Of a stretch of 64,000 nt of DNA, positions 56,432 through 64,000 are shown one piece after another. Position numbers and translations under genes: made by a program. The notes under the pieces are model-generated. The model saw nothing but the letters and a program-made list of their open reading frames with translations. It did no database searches and was not told the DNA's origin. How positions within the stretch are numbered: the first letter of the stretch is position 1; each line of letters opens with the position of its first letter. Origin of the DNA: Streptomyces subrutilus (lineage in GTDB: Bacteria; Actinomycetota; Actinomycetes; Streptomycetales; Streptomycetaceae); assembly GCF_008704535.1 (NCBI RefSeq), contig NZ_CP023701.1, positions 434,001 through 498,000 of the forward strand, written 5' to 3'.

Positions 56432-58510
56432 TCAGCACGGCGCCGGGCGGTGGGAGCGGCGGATGACGAGGACGGCGCGGTCGTCCTCGTGCCGGGTGGC
56501 CCGGGCGCCGTCCATGAGGGCGTCGGCGATCGCGCCCACCGGCTCGTGGCGGGCGGCCTCCATCGCCCGGCAGATCAGCGCCGTACCGTCGTCCAGGCTG
56601 AGGCCGGGGCCTTCGACGAGACCGTCGGTGAACAGGGCCGTCGCGTCCCCCTCCGCGAGGGCGCCGCGGGCCAGTGGGTACAGCGTGTCGTGCAGCACCC
56701 CGAGCGGGAGGCCGCCCGGCGTCTCGGCGACGAAGGCGCCGGCGGAGCCGCACTGCACGGGCGGCACGTGCCCCGCGCGTGCCGACAGGATCTGACCCGA
56801 CGGGTCGAGCAGGGTGTAGAGGCAGGTGGCGAAGCCGGGCGCGCCCATCTGGAGCATCAGCTCGTTGGTGCGCCGCAGGACCCGGTCGGGCGAGGGGTCC
56901 TGCCAGGCGTACGCGTGCATGGCCGTGCGGACCTGGCCCATCAGGGCCGCGGCCTGGATGTTGTGACCCTGTACGTCGCCGATGATGCAGGCGACCGCGC
57001 CGTCGGGGAAGGCGATGACGTCGTACCAGTCGCCGCCCACGTCCAGGCCCTCGTGGGCGGGCAGGTAGCGGGCCGCGATCTCGAAGCCGTCGATGGCGGC
57101 CAGTGCGGCGGGCAGCATCTCGCGCTGGAGGGCGCCGGCCAGCTCCAGCCGGGCGGTGCTCAGGCGGATGCGCGCCCAGGCCTGGCCGGCCAGTTCCGCC
57201 GTGACGCCGAGCAGGGTGCGCTCCGGTTCGGTGGTGCGGTGGGGGCGGTCGTAGGTGATGACCCAACCGCCGAGCGGGCGGCCGGGTTCGGCGGCGAACG
57301 GCACCATCAGGAAGGACTGGGCGGTCGTCGCGTCGAGCAGGTGGTGCGCCTGGGGCCAGGTGGCGCGGTAGGCCTCGCGCGAGTCGATGGTCTGCATGCG
57401 GCCGGTGCGGATGGCCTCGGCCAGCGGTTTCGGCGCGTCGAGCGGCATACCGTCCAGGGAGCGGGCCATGGCGGGGTCGATGCCGTCGCCGAAGGTGACG
57501 CGCAGCCGGTCGTTCTCGACGAACGCGAGCAGCGTGCCCGTACCGGCGAACGCGGGCGCCGCCTTGTGCAGGATCGCGTCGGTCAGCTCCTCCTCGGTCT
57601 GGGCGGCGACGAACGCGGCGGCGAGCTCGCGCACGAGCCGGCTCTGCCGGGTGTGTTCCCTGTCCAGTGACCGTCTGCGCTCGACGGCCCGGGTGTTGTC
57701 GGTGGTGGAGCCCACGATCTGGCGCGGCCCGTCGAAACCGAGGTGCAGGATCCCGGACATGGAGCTCAGCGAGCGGTAGCCGCCCTCGCCGTCGGGGTAG
57801 CGGAAGCCGATGCGGGTCAGGTCGGTCTCGCCCCGTCCGAGGGCCCGGAAGGCGCGGGTGACCTCCTCCACGTCGTCCGGGTGCAGCCGGTCCAGAACGG
57901 CCTGCAGCGGGAGCTCTCCGGAGAGCTGGTGCGGGCTGTGGACGAGCGACTGGTGGATCCAGCGGAACCGGTCGTGGACCTCGTCGTAGGCCCACACCGA
58001 CTGGCCGCGCAGTGTGGCCATCGCGTGCAGCACGGCCCAGTTCTCCCAGCCCGGGACGGGCTCGGCGGCCAGTTCGACGGTCACGGTCGTACGGCCGCCG
58101 TACGGGTCCGCCGCGGCACGGGCCGCGGCCAGGCACAGCACCGGTCCCGCGGGCCCGCGCAGCACCAGCGGCCGTCTGGTCGCGGGTGGTGGGCCGACAT
58201 CGGTCACGGCCGTGGCGGCGCAGACGCAGGCGGCGGGAGGGATGCGCACGGGCCGGGAGGCGGTGGCGGCCCGGGCGGCGGAGGACAGGTCGGACACGGC
58301 GTCGGCGAGGAGTCGGACGGCGGAGCCGGCGTGCACCCGCGGGGCGAGGTCGCCGAAGGCCACGCCCCGCAGGGCGTCCGGCTCGACCCCCAGCAGGACG
58401 CCGGCCTCCGGGTCGGCGTCGAGAACCACGCCGCCGGCCCCGTTCCCGTCGGGCCCGAGGCCCACCAGGAGCCGGGCCGTGCGCTGCTGCGCCGGGGGCA
58501 GAGAACGCAT
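56432..58510 (-). CDS. PAS/GAF-SpoIIE (PP2C) serine phosphatase
   Basis: 692 aa from ATG 58510; GTG 58552 is an alternative. Residues about 190-290 form a PAS domain (FRWIHQSL, DRLHPDDVEEVTRAFR, GSTTDNT). About 320-470 is a GAF domain. The C-terminal 230 residues are a SpoIIE/PP2C phosphatase: VGGDWYDVI, IIGDVQGHN, ARAGHVPP, LFTDGLVEG and EDDRAVLVI carry the metal-binding Asp residues. It would dephosphorylate a STAS protein in a sigma-factor partner switch, in response to a signal sensed by PAS/GAF. Confidence 0.92.
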   Translation of the reverse strand: MRSLPPAQQRTARLLVGLGPDGNGAGGVVLDADPEAGVLLGVEPDALRGVAFGDLAPRVHAGSAVRLLADAVSDLSSAARAATASRPVRIPPAACVCAATAVTDVGPPPATRRPLVLRGPAGPVLCLAAARAAADPYGGRTTVTVELAAEPVPGWENWAVLHAMATLRGQSVWAYDEVHDRFRWIHQSLVHSPHQLSGELPLQAVLDRLHPDDVEEVTRAFRALGRGETDLTRIGFRYPDGEGGYRSLSSMSGILHLGFDGPRQIVGSTTDNTRAVERRRSLDREHTRQSRLVRELAAAFVAAQTEEELTDAILHKAAPAFAGTGTLLAFVENDRLRVTFGDGIDPAMARSLDGMPLDAPKPLAEAIRTGRMQTIDSREAYRATWPQAHHLLDATTAQSFLMVPFAAEPGRPLGGWVITYDRPHRTTEPERTLLGVTAELAGQAWARIRLSTARLELAGALQREMLPAALAAIDGFEIAARYLPAHEGLDVGGDWYDVIAFPDGAVACIIGDVQGHNIQAAALMGQVRTAMHAYAWQDPSPDRVLRRTNELMLQMGAPGFATCLYTLLDPSGQILSARAGHVPPVQCGSAGAFVAETPGGLPLGVLHDTLYPLARGALAEGDATALFTDGLVEGPGLSLDDGTALICRAMEAARHEPVGAIADALMDGARATRHEDDRAVLVIRRSHRPAPC

Positions 58511-58761
58511 CGGGCGGTCCGTCCTGTCCAAGTCGGTGGCACGACCTTCCACTCAAGCGCAGCGGGGCGGACCGTGCCGAGGGCCGCTCGTCCACCGCCG
58601 ACGGGCCGGAGGTCCCGGCCGTGACGGCCGTCCCCGCGTCCGCGCCCCCACCCTCCCCACCATCCGCCCGGACGCCGCCGCCGTCCACTCACGGCTTCGC
58701 GCGCATGCGGCGGCCGGGACGGGGCAAGGGCGTAACACACCCTGTAGAAAGGCGACCTCCC

Positions 58762-59034
58762 GTGCTGAAGCCCTCTCCCTCCGTCCTTCGCGGCCTCCTC
58801 TCCCGCTACGCCGACGCCCGGATCACGCTCAGCCGCGAGGACACCCCCGCCAACCGCCTGGAACTGGACAACGTCTCGTTCACCCTGTGCGTCGCGACGG
58901 CGACCACGAACGTCCGCGACGCCCTGGCGGCCGCCGACACCCTGCTGCTGCCCTCGGCGGCGCCCGCGCCCCGCGTCCGCGCCGTGAAGGCGGTCAAGGG
59001 CGTGAAGGCCGTGAAGACGCCGACCACCGCCTGA
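58762..59034 (+). CDS. Small protein, DUF5133-like
   Basis: 90 aa from GTG 58762, with AAAGG upstream. PSPSVLRGLLSRYADARI, then ELDNVSFTLCVATATTNVRD and ALAAADTLLL match the short Streptomyces DUF5133 proteins. The tail has a VKAVKG-type repeat. Function unknown. Confidence 0.75.
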   Translation: MLKPSPSVLRGLLSRYADARITLSREDTPANRLELDNVSFTLCVATATTNVRDALAAADTLLLPSAAPAPRVRAVKAVKGVKAVKTPTTA

Positions 59035-59082
59035 CCGCAGGTCCGCGGCCCCCGCGGGGCCGCCCGTCCACCCGGCTCGCTT

Positions 59083-59131
59083 CTCGGCCCGGGTACGCCG
59101 TCCGCGTCGCGGACGGCGTACCCGGGCCGAG
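59083..59131. terminator. Very long perfect hairpin (23-bp stem, 3-base loop)
   Basis: 59083-59105 pairs without mismatch with 59109-59131. It starts 49 bases after the DUF5133-like stop and is 97 bases before the next phosphatase start. Long stems without a T-run are common Streptomyces terminators. Confidence 0.7.
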
Positions 59132-59227
59132 ACACGCCCCGCCTTGCCCGCCCGCGGCGTACGACGGCTGGTGGAATGCGTTCCTCGGCGGCGCGGGCCG
59201 GCGGACGGACGGGGTGACGGCGGCATC

Positions 59228-60466
59228 ATGGCGGAGCGGGACGGTGCGGGGGCGCGCCTGCACGCGATGGAAGAGGCCCTGGACCGGGTCGGCACGACGG
59301 GCGACGAGAGGGAGACCTGCCGGGAGTTGGCTGGTTTCCTGGCCCGCACCGTGTGCGACGCCGCTGCCGTAGACCTGGCCGGCGAGGGCGGCTGGTCCGA
59401 ACGAGTGGCCGCGGTCGGTCCCGCCGAGCTGCTGGACGCCGCGCGGCCGGGTCCGCCGAGCACCCTCGCACCGCACTCCCCCGCGTCCGGCCCCTCGTAC
59501 CCGCAGGTCCGCGCCCCGGACGAGGGGCGCGTCCCGCGGGCGTGGACCGGGAGTTCCCGGGGCCGGACCGCGCACGTGGTCTCGGTACCGCTGCTCGGGC
59601 CGGGCGAGGCGTACGGGCAGCTGCTCGCGGTGCGGGGCCGCGAGGGGTTCGACGACCACGAGAGGGCCACCCTGCACTTCGCGGCGCGCCTCGCGAGCAT
59701 CCACATCGGGCACGCACGGCGGCTGTCGGCGACCGAGCGCACCGCGCTCGACCTGCAACGCGCCCTGGTGGCGGCGCCCGGACGGCCCCACCCGAACCTG
59801 GACATCGCCAGCCGCTACCTGCCGGTCGGCCCGCGGGCGCTGGTGGGCGGGGACTGGTTCGAGACCGTACGGCTGCACTTCGGCCGCACCCTGCTCGTCA
59901 TCGGCGACGTCATGGGCCACGGCCTGGAGGCCGCCGTCGACATGAACGCCTACCGCTCCGTCCTGCGCGAGATCGCCTCCACCGAACTCGCCCCCCACCG
60001 GGTGCTGCGCCGGCTGGACGCCCTGTCGGCGGCCGACGAGGGCCGCCGCCCCGCGACCTGTCTGCTGGTCCGGATCGACCCGGCCCGCCGTACCGCCGTC
60101 TACGCCAGCGCGGGACACCTGCCGCCCGCCCTCTTCGGCGGTGACGGCCGCGGCGCACTGGTCGACGTACCCGTGGGGCCGCCCCTGGGGACGGGGGTGG
60201 GCGGGTACGAGGCCTTCGCCCGGCCGATCAGGGACGACCAGACGCTCCTGCTGTACACCGACGGACTCGTGGAGCGCAGGGGCGAGGACATCGACACCTC
60301 GCTGTCCCGGCTCGCGGCGCTGCGCATGGCACCCGGGGCACCGCTCGCGGACGTGGTGGACGCCGTCTGCGGCGGGCTGGACGCGGGGCACGCCGAGGAC
60401 GACGTGGCCGTCCTCGCGGCCCGCCTCCGGCCCAGGCCCGACCCGAGCCGCACTCACGGTGCGTGA
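59228..60466 (+). CDS. GAF-SpoIIE (PP2C) serine phosphatase
   Basis: 412 aa from ATG 59228. Residues about 15-175 resemble a GAF domain (VVSVPLLGPGEAYGQLLAV). The phosphatase part follows with VGGDWFETVRL, VIGDVMGHGLEA, ASAGHLPPALF, LLYTDGLVERR and AEDDVAVLAAR, so all metal-binding aspartates are present. It lacks the PAS domain of the neighbouring phosphatase. Likely another input to a sigma-factor partner-switch pathway. Confidence 0.92.
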   Translation: MAERDGAGARLHAMEEALDRVGTTGDERETCRELAGFLARTVCDAAAVDLAGEGGWSERVAAVGPAELLDAARPGPPSTLAPHSPASGPSYPQVRAPDEGRVPRAWTGSSRGRTAHVVSVPLLGPGEAYGQLLAVRGREGFDDHERATLHFAARLASIHIGHARRLSATERTALDLQRALVAAPGRPHPNLDIASRYLPVGPRALVGGDWFETVRLHFGRTLLVIGDVMGHGLEAAVDMNAYRSVLREIASTELAPHRVLRRLDALSAADEGRRPATCLLVRIDPARRTAVYASAGHLPPALFGGDGRGALVDVPVGPPLGTGVGGYEAFARPIRDDQTLLLYTDGLVERRGEDIDTSLSRLAALRMAPGAPLADVVDAVCGGLDAGHAEDDVAVLAARLRPRPDPSRTHGA

Positions 60467-60565
60467 CCACCGCCGCGCTGAACGTGGCCACCTGTGTCAG
60501 GCTGAGGGAATGCCGCTGTGGAACCTGGAGCCCGGCGCCCCCATTCCCGTGAAGGAGCCCGCACC

Positions 60566-60841
60566 GTGCTGGAACGCAAGCTGCGCAAGGACCGCACCCA
60601 AGTGACGTTCGTGCTTCCCGCCGACCGGCCTCCGGGGCCGGTGAGCGTCGTCGGCGACTTCAACGACTGGCAGCCCGGCGCGCACCCGCTGCGCACCCGG
60701 ACCGACGGCAAGCGGGCCGTGACCGTCGACCTGCCGAGCGAGAGCACCCATTCCTTCCGCTACCTCGCGGCGGGCGACTACTGGTTCAACGACGACAGCG
60801 CCGGTGACCAGGACGGCCCCAACAGCCGCCTGCACACCTGA
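60566..60841 (+). CDS. Isoamylase N-terminal (CBM48-like) domain protein
   Basis: 91 aa, GTG 60566 with AAGGAG upstream. VTFVLPADRPPGPVSVVGDF then NDWQPGAHPLRTR and FRYLAAGDYWFNDDSAG match the beta-sandwich of the early-set/CBM48 domain (compare the glycogen-binding domain of AMPK beta). No catalytic domain is attached. Probably binds alpha-glucan or acts as a regulatory subunit. Confidence 0.9.
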   Translation: MLERKLRKDRTQVTFVLPADRPPGPVSVVGDFNDWQPGAHPLRTRTDGKRAVTVDLPSESTHSFRYLAAGDYWFNDDSAGDQDGPNSRLHT

Positions 60842-60938
60842 CGGAGGACGCGGTCGGTCGCCGATCCGCTCGGGGACCGGCCGCGGTGCCGCCGCTGCCG
60901 CGGTTCGTCCCGTTTTCGCTGGTCGGACGGGGCGAGTA

Positions 60939-60952
60939 TGACCGAACGGTCA
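60939..60952. promoter_or_regulatory. Palindromic operator-like site TGACCG-AA-CGGTCA
   Basis: A 6+2+6 inverted repeat of the kind bound by TetR-like dimers. It lies 140 bases before the carboxypeptidase start. A -10-like TAGGCG is at 60994-60999. The binding protein is not in the window as far as I can tell. Confidence 0.4.
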
Positions 60953-61091
60953 CAGGATGCGGCAACGGGAACGGACCGGGTGCGGCCGGCATCTAGGCGT
61001 GTGGTGGGGCTCGTGAACGGGACCCATCGAACGGACGACATCGGCGAGAACCGGCGGGCTGCCGGGTGCGACAGTGCGAGGCGGGGCTGTA

Positions 61092-63230
61092 ATGAAGGCG
61101 GTAACGGTGGCGAGCGGTTCCTCGGAGACTCCGAAGACCGAAGGACCGGAGGAACGACCGGAGCCCGGAACCGAAGCGGAGGCCGCCCTCGGCACCGCGG
61201 ACGCGGACGAACCGGACCCGGCCGCGGACCGGACGCCCGACCCGGACGCGGACGCGGACACAGACGCTGACGGGGGCCCGGACGCGGACGCGAAGGCAGC
61301 CACCGAGCCGGGATCGGATGCGGGTACGGACGCGGATACGGACCCGGACGAGCCGGCCGCCGCCTCCATCGAGCCGGACGCGGCGGTTCGCGAGCCCGAG
61401 GCGAAGCCGGTCGCAGCGGCCGGCGCCGACGGGTCGGACACCCCGGCGGCACCCGAGGACACGGCGGCCGAGGCCGAAGCGGAAGCGGTAACGCCGGCCC
61501 CCGGCCCCGTCGGTGACGGCGCTGAGACCGGCGAGGGCGACGCCGAGGAGGTCGAGGACGCCCAGGACGCCGACGCGACCGGACTGTTGAAGGTGCCGGG
61601 CACGGCCCCGACGGCCGCCCCGGACGATGACGCCACCGCCCCGGAACGGGAAGCGGAATCCGAAGAGGGGTCCGCCGACCGCCCTTCCGCCGAGGCCGGT
61701 TCCACCGCGGTCGCGCCGCGCCGGGCGCCGTCCTGGGCACGCGGCGAGGAGTCGGACGCGGAGCGGACGAGCACGTTCGTCGCCCTCAAGCCCCTCACCA
61801 CCCCGAGCCCGAGCCCGGCCCCGGCCCCGGCAGCACACCCCAGGGCAGCGGCAACCGCAACGGCGCCCGCGCCCCGCCCCGACGCACCCCGCGAGCCCGC
61901 GCCCCTGGCGCAGGGGGGTGGCGCCCAGCCCCCGCTCGACCTGCTGGCCGAGCTGACCAACACCGCTCCCCCGCCGGAGACCCCGCGTCGGACCGCGGTG
62001 CGCCGCGTCAAGATATGGACGCCGGTCCTGTTGCTGCTGGCCGGGGCCGTCGGCGGAGCCCAGTTGCTGCGGCCCCTCCCCGCCCCCGCGCTCGTGTCCG
62101 CGGCCTCCGCGCACACCCTCGACGGGCAGTTCACCATCCCCTGGCCCGCGCAGGGGCAGGGCGCGGTGAGCGTCTCCGGCGCGGGCGGCGTCGGCACCTT
62201 CGGGGAGCAGCAGCCGGTGCCCACCGCCAGCGTGGCCAAGGTCATGACGGCGTACGTGATCCTCAAGGGCCATCCGCTGCGCAAGGGCGAGGCCGGCCCC
62301 GACATCGTGGTCGACGAGAAGGCCGTCGCCGACGGCACCTCAGAGCACGAGTCCCGGATCGAGGACCTCACCACGGGTACGAAGTTCAGCCAGCAGGACC
62401 TCCTCAAGATGCTCATGATCCCCTCGGGGAACAACGTGGCGCGTCTGCTGGCCCGTTGGGACACGGGGAGCGACTCCGAGCAGGCCTTCGTCGCCAAGAT
62501 GAACGCCGCCGCGCAGGAGCTCGGCATGGCGGACACGACGTACACCGATCCCAGTGGTCTGGACGCGAAGACGGTCAGCACCGCCGCGGACCAGCTGAAG
62601 CTGGCCGAGGCCGTCATGGAGGACGAGGTCTTCCGCTCGGTCGTGGCACTCCCGGATGCGACCATCAAGGGGCTGCCGAAGCCGATCTACAACAACAACG
62701 GCAGTCTGCTCACCGCTCCGGGCCTGAGCATCAGGGGCATCAAGACGGGGTCGAGCTCGGCCGCAGGCGGCACCCTGATGTGGGCGGCCTACAAGTCGGT
62801 CGGCGACGAGACCCCGCTGGTCCTGGGCACGTTGATGGACCAGCACGTGGACGGGCCGGACCCCGACGGCGCGAACAGCCTGGTGCTGGTGAAGGCGAAC
62901 AGCAAGAAGATCATCGAGGCGGTCCGGGCGGCCCTGGCCTCGGCTCCGGTCATCCGCAAGGGCCAGACGGTGGGGCACGTCGCCGACGGCCTCGGCGGCC
63001 GCACCCCGCTCGTCGCCACCCAGGACGTGAACGTGGTCGGCGTCCCGGGTCAGCAGCTGCGGCTCTCGCTCGGCGCGGGCAAGGGCGCGCTGCCGCACTC
63101 CGCGAAGGCGGGCACCGAGGTGGGCGTGCTGACGGTGGGTGAGGGGAGCGGCGCCAAGACCGTCCCGGTGGCCGTCCGGGACGCTCTGGCCGAGCCCTCG
63201 TTCACCACCCGGCTCACCCGACTCGGCTGA
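61092..63230 (+). CDS. D-alanyl-D-alanine carboxypeptidase with long acidic cytoplasmic N-terminus
   Basis: 712 aa from ATG 61092. Residues 1 to about 305 are low-complexity, strongly acidic and rich in Asp, Glu, Ala and Pro. A single membrane helix follows (WTPVLLLLAGAVGGAQLL, about 312-330), then the extracellular penicillin-binding domain: S380-V-A-K383, S445-G-N447 and K551-T-G. It trims the terminal D-Ala of peptidoglycan stem peptides (DacC/PBP5-like). The usual cleavable signal is replaced by an internal anchor, so the acidic part should sit in the cytoplasm. Its role, perhaps recruitment of partners, is unknown. Confidence 0.93.
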   Translation: MKAVTVASGSSETPKTEGPEERPEPGTEAEAALGTADADEPDPAADRTPDPDADADTDADGGPDADAKAATEPGSDAGTDADTDPDEPAAASIEPDAAVREPEAKPVAAAGADGSDTPAAPEDTAAEAEAEAVTPAPGPVGDGAETGEGDAEEVEDAQDADATGLLKVPGTAPTAAPDDDATAPEREAESEEGSADRPSAEAGSTAVAPRRAPSWARGEESDAERTSTFVALKPLTTPSPSPAPAPAAHPRAAATATAPAPRPDAPREPAPLAQGGGAQPPLDLLAELTNTAPPPETPRRTAVRRVKIWTPVLLLLAGAVGGAQLLRPLPAPALVSAASAHTLDGQFTIPWPAQGQGAVSVSGAGGVGTFGEQQPVPTASVAKVMTAYVILKGHPLRKGEAGPDIVVDEKAVADGTSEHESRIEDLTTGTKFSQQDLLKMLMIPSGNNVARLLARWDTGSDSEQAFVAKMNAAAQELGMADTTYTDPSGLDAKTVSTAADQLKLAEAVMEDEVFRSVVALPDATIKGLPKPIYNNNGSLLTAPGLSIRGIKTGSSSAAGGTLMWAAYKSVGDETPLVLGTLMDQHVDGPDPDGANSLVLVKANSKKIIEAVRAALASAPVIRKGQTVGHVADGLGGRTPLVATQDVNVVGVPGQQLRLSLGAGKGALPHSAKAGTEVGVLTVGEGSGAKTVPVAVRDALAEPSFTTRLTRLG

Positions 63231-63285
63231 GCACCACGGCGTACGGGTTCGGGGTGCGGCGGGCCGGGACCGGCGCGCCGCACAC

Positions 63286-64000
63286 TCAGCCGACGGCGCC
63301 GAGGATCGGTGCCCAGGCCGCGCCGGTGAGGGCGGCCACCGCCTGCTGTTCGGTGAGGGGCGGTGCGGCGCGGGTCGGCTTCGGCGTGTCGGCGCCGGTG
63401 CCGCCGCCGGTGCTGTTCCACTGCACCATCTGGAGCTGCGCACCGGTCGACTTGAGGGTCACCGTGACCGTCCAGCGGTGGGCGGTGTCCGCCCGGGCCG
63501 GCCGTTCGGCCGCGTTCCGCTCCGACATCACGACGGCTCCGCCGGGCAGCGCGGCGCTGCTCGGCAGTTCGCTCAGCGTGCAGGTGTCGCCCTCGGCGCG
63601 CGCGGGGGTCTGCTCGCAGCTCAGCCCGCCGCCGTCCCCGAGCGGCAGCTTGAGCCGCAGGGCCGAGACGCCGACGAAGGCGGGGCCGCGGCCGTCTTCG
63701 ACGAGCAGTGCGCCGTTGGCGACGTATCCGCCGGACGGGTCCGAGGGGTTGTTGCTCTGTCCGGTCTGCCCGCTGAAGCGGCCGCCGGGGAAGGTCTGCT
63801 CCAGGGCCCGGATCATCTGGGTGTCGGTGATCGCGGACCGGGGCAGGGCCAGTGCGACGGTTTCGATGTCGGACCCGGCGCCCCGGGTGCCGGCGAGGGC
63901 GCCGGGGAGCAGCAGGCCGGCCGCCGCGAGCATGCCGCAGGCGCCGACCCCGGCCAGGACGGCGGTGCGCCGGCGCCTGCGGCTGCGCCCGCGCCGGACG
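63286..64000 (-). CDS. Exported or membrane-anchored hypothetical protein, 5' end outside window
   Basis: The frame stays open to base 64000, so the start is not in the window; ATG 63933 is internal. The visible N-terminus is very basic, then hydrophobic (TAVLAGVGACGMLAAAGLLL), as in an N-terminal anchor or signal. The remaining 210 residues contain ITDTQMIRALEQTFPGGRFS and one Cys pair (LSCEQ, DTCTLS) that may form a disulfide. I do not recognise the family; it may be a secreted substrate-binding or envelope protein. Confidence 0.75.
   Translation of the reverse strand, partial: VRRGRSRRRRRTAVLAGVGACGMLAAAGLLLPGALAGTRGAGSDIETVALALPRSAITDTQMIRALEQTFPGGRFSGQTGQSNNPSDPSGGYVANGALLVEDGRGPAFVGVSALRLKLPLGDGGGLSCEQTPARAEGDTCTLSELPSSAALPGGAVVMSERNAAERPARADTAHRWTVTVTLKSTGAQLQMVQWNSTGGGTGADTPKPTRAAPPLTEQQAVAALTGAAWAPILGAVG

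Overview
The window reads as chromosome of a high-GC actinomycete, almost certainly a Streptomyces: third codon positions are nearly all G or C, many start codons are GTG, stop/start overlaps (ATGA, GTGA) are common, and several very small proteins match families that I know mainly from Streptomyces (DUF6480-, DUF6131-, DUF6381- and DUF5133-like). No tRNA, rRNA, CRISPR array or intact transposase was seen.

Bases 1-29,352 are a non-ribosomal peptide synthetase (NRPS) cluster, entered part-way and read entirely on the + strand. Order: a 5'-truncated C-A-T-C-A-T synthetase; a type II thioesterase; a SyrP-type Fe(II)/2-oxoglutarate dioxygenase; a free-standing A-T protein with a glutamine-like specificity code; a three-module synthetase with no working A domain (C-T-C-T-C-[A remnant]-T); a terminal A-C-T-C-A-T-TE synthetase; and an MbtH protein. 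After a strong terminator comes a second, translationally coupled set: both subunits of a B12-dependent glutamate mutase, an asparaginyl-tRNA-synthetase-like catalytic domain fused in frame to the large subunit, an FMN glutamate-synthase-like protein and a 122-aa protein of unknown function. An MFS exporter and a Sfp-type phosphopantetheinyl transferase close the cluster. My reading is a peptide that contains a hydroxylated Gln/Glu-type residue and a 3-methyl-aspartate or 3-methyl-asparagine-type residue, made on a line where free A domains charge several A-less carriers. I do not recognise the product.

Bases 29,464-52,408 are mostly ordinary chromosome with single genes and short operons: a beta-helix protein and a small partner that share an amyloid-like motif; an AI-2E family permease; two glycosyltransferases; a LitR/CarH-type B12-binding MerR regulator with a flavin oxidoreductase; a FUSC-like membrane protein; a flavin reductase and an RCK/TrkA channel-like protein; a Tat-exported metallophosphoesterase; a glyoxalase-fold protein; PRC-barrel and MscS proteins; an NlpC/P60 hydrolase; an SDR; a BrkB-family protein; a STAS protein and a HATPase; and Dps behind a sigmaB-like promoter.

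Bases 52,409-56,431 look like a small accessory island: terminators, a decayed XRE-type gene, a frameshifted gene, a chain of overlapping tiny ORFs, and a helix-turn-helix/TPR regulator preceded by three TGGCCAC repeats spaced at helical pitch. From 56,432 to the end there are two SpoIIE-type phosphatases, a DUF5133-like protein, an isoamylase-N-like (CBM48) protein, a D,D-carboxypeptidase with a very long acidic cytoplasmic N-terminus, and a gene cut by the right edge. All domain and family calls were made by eye from motifs.
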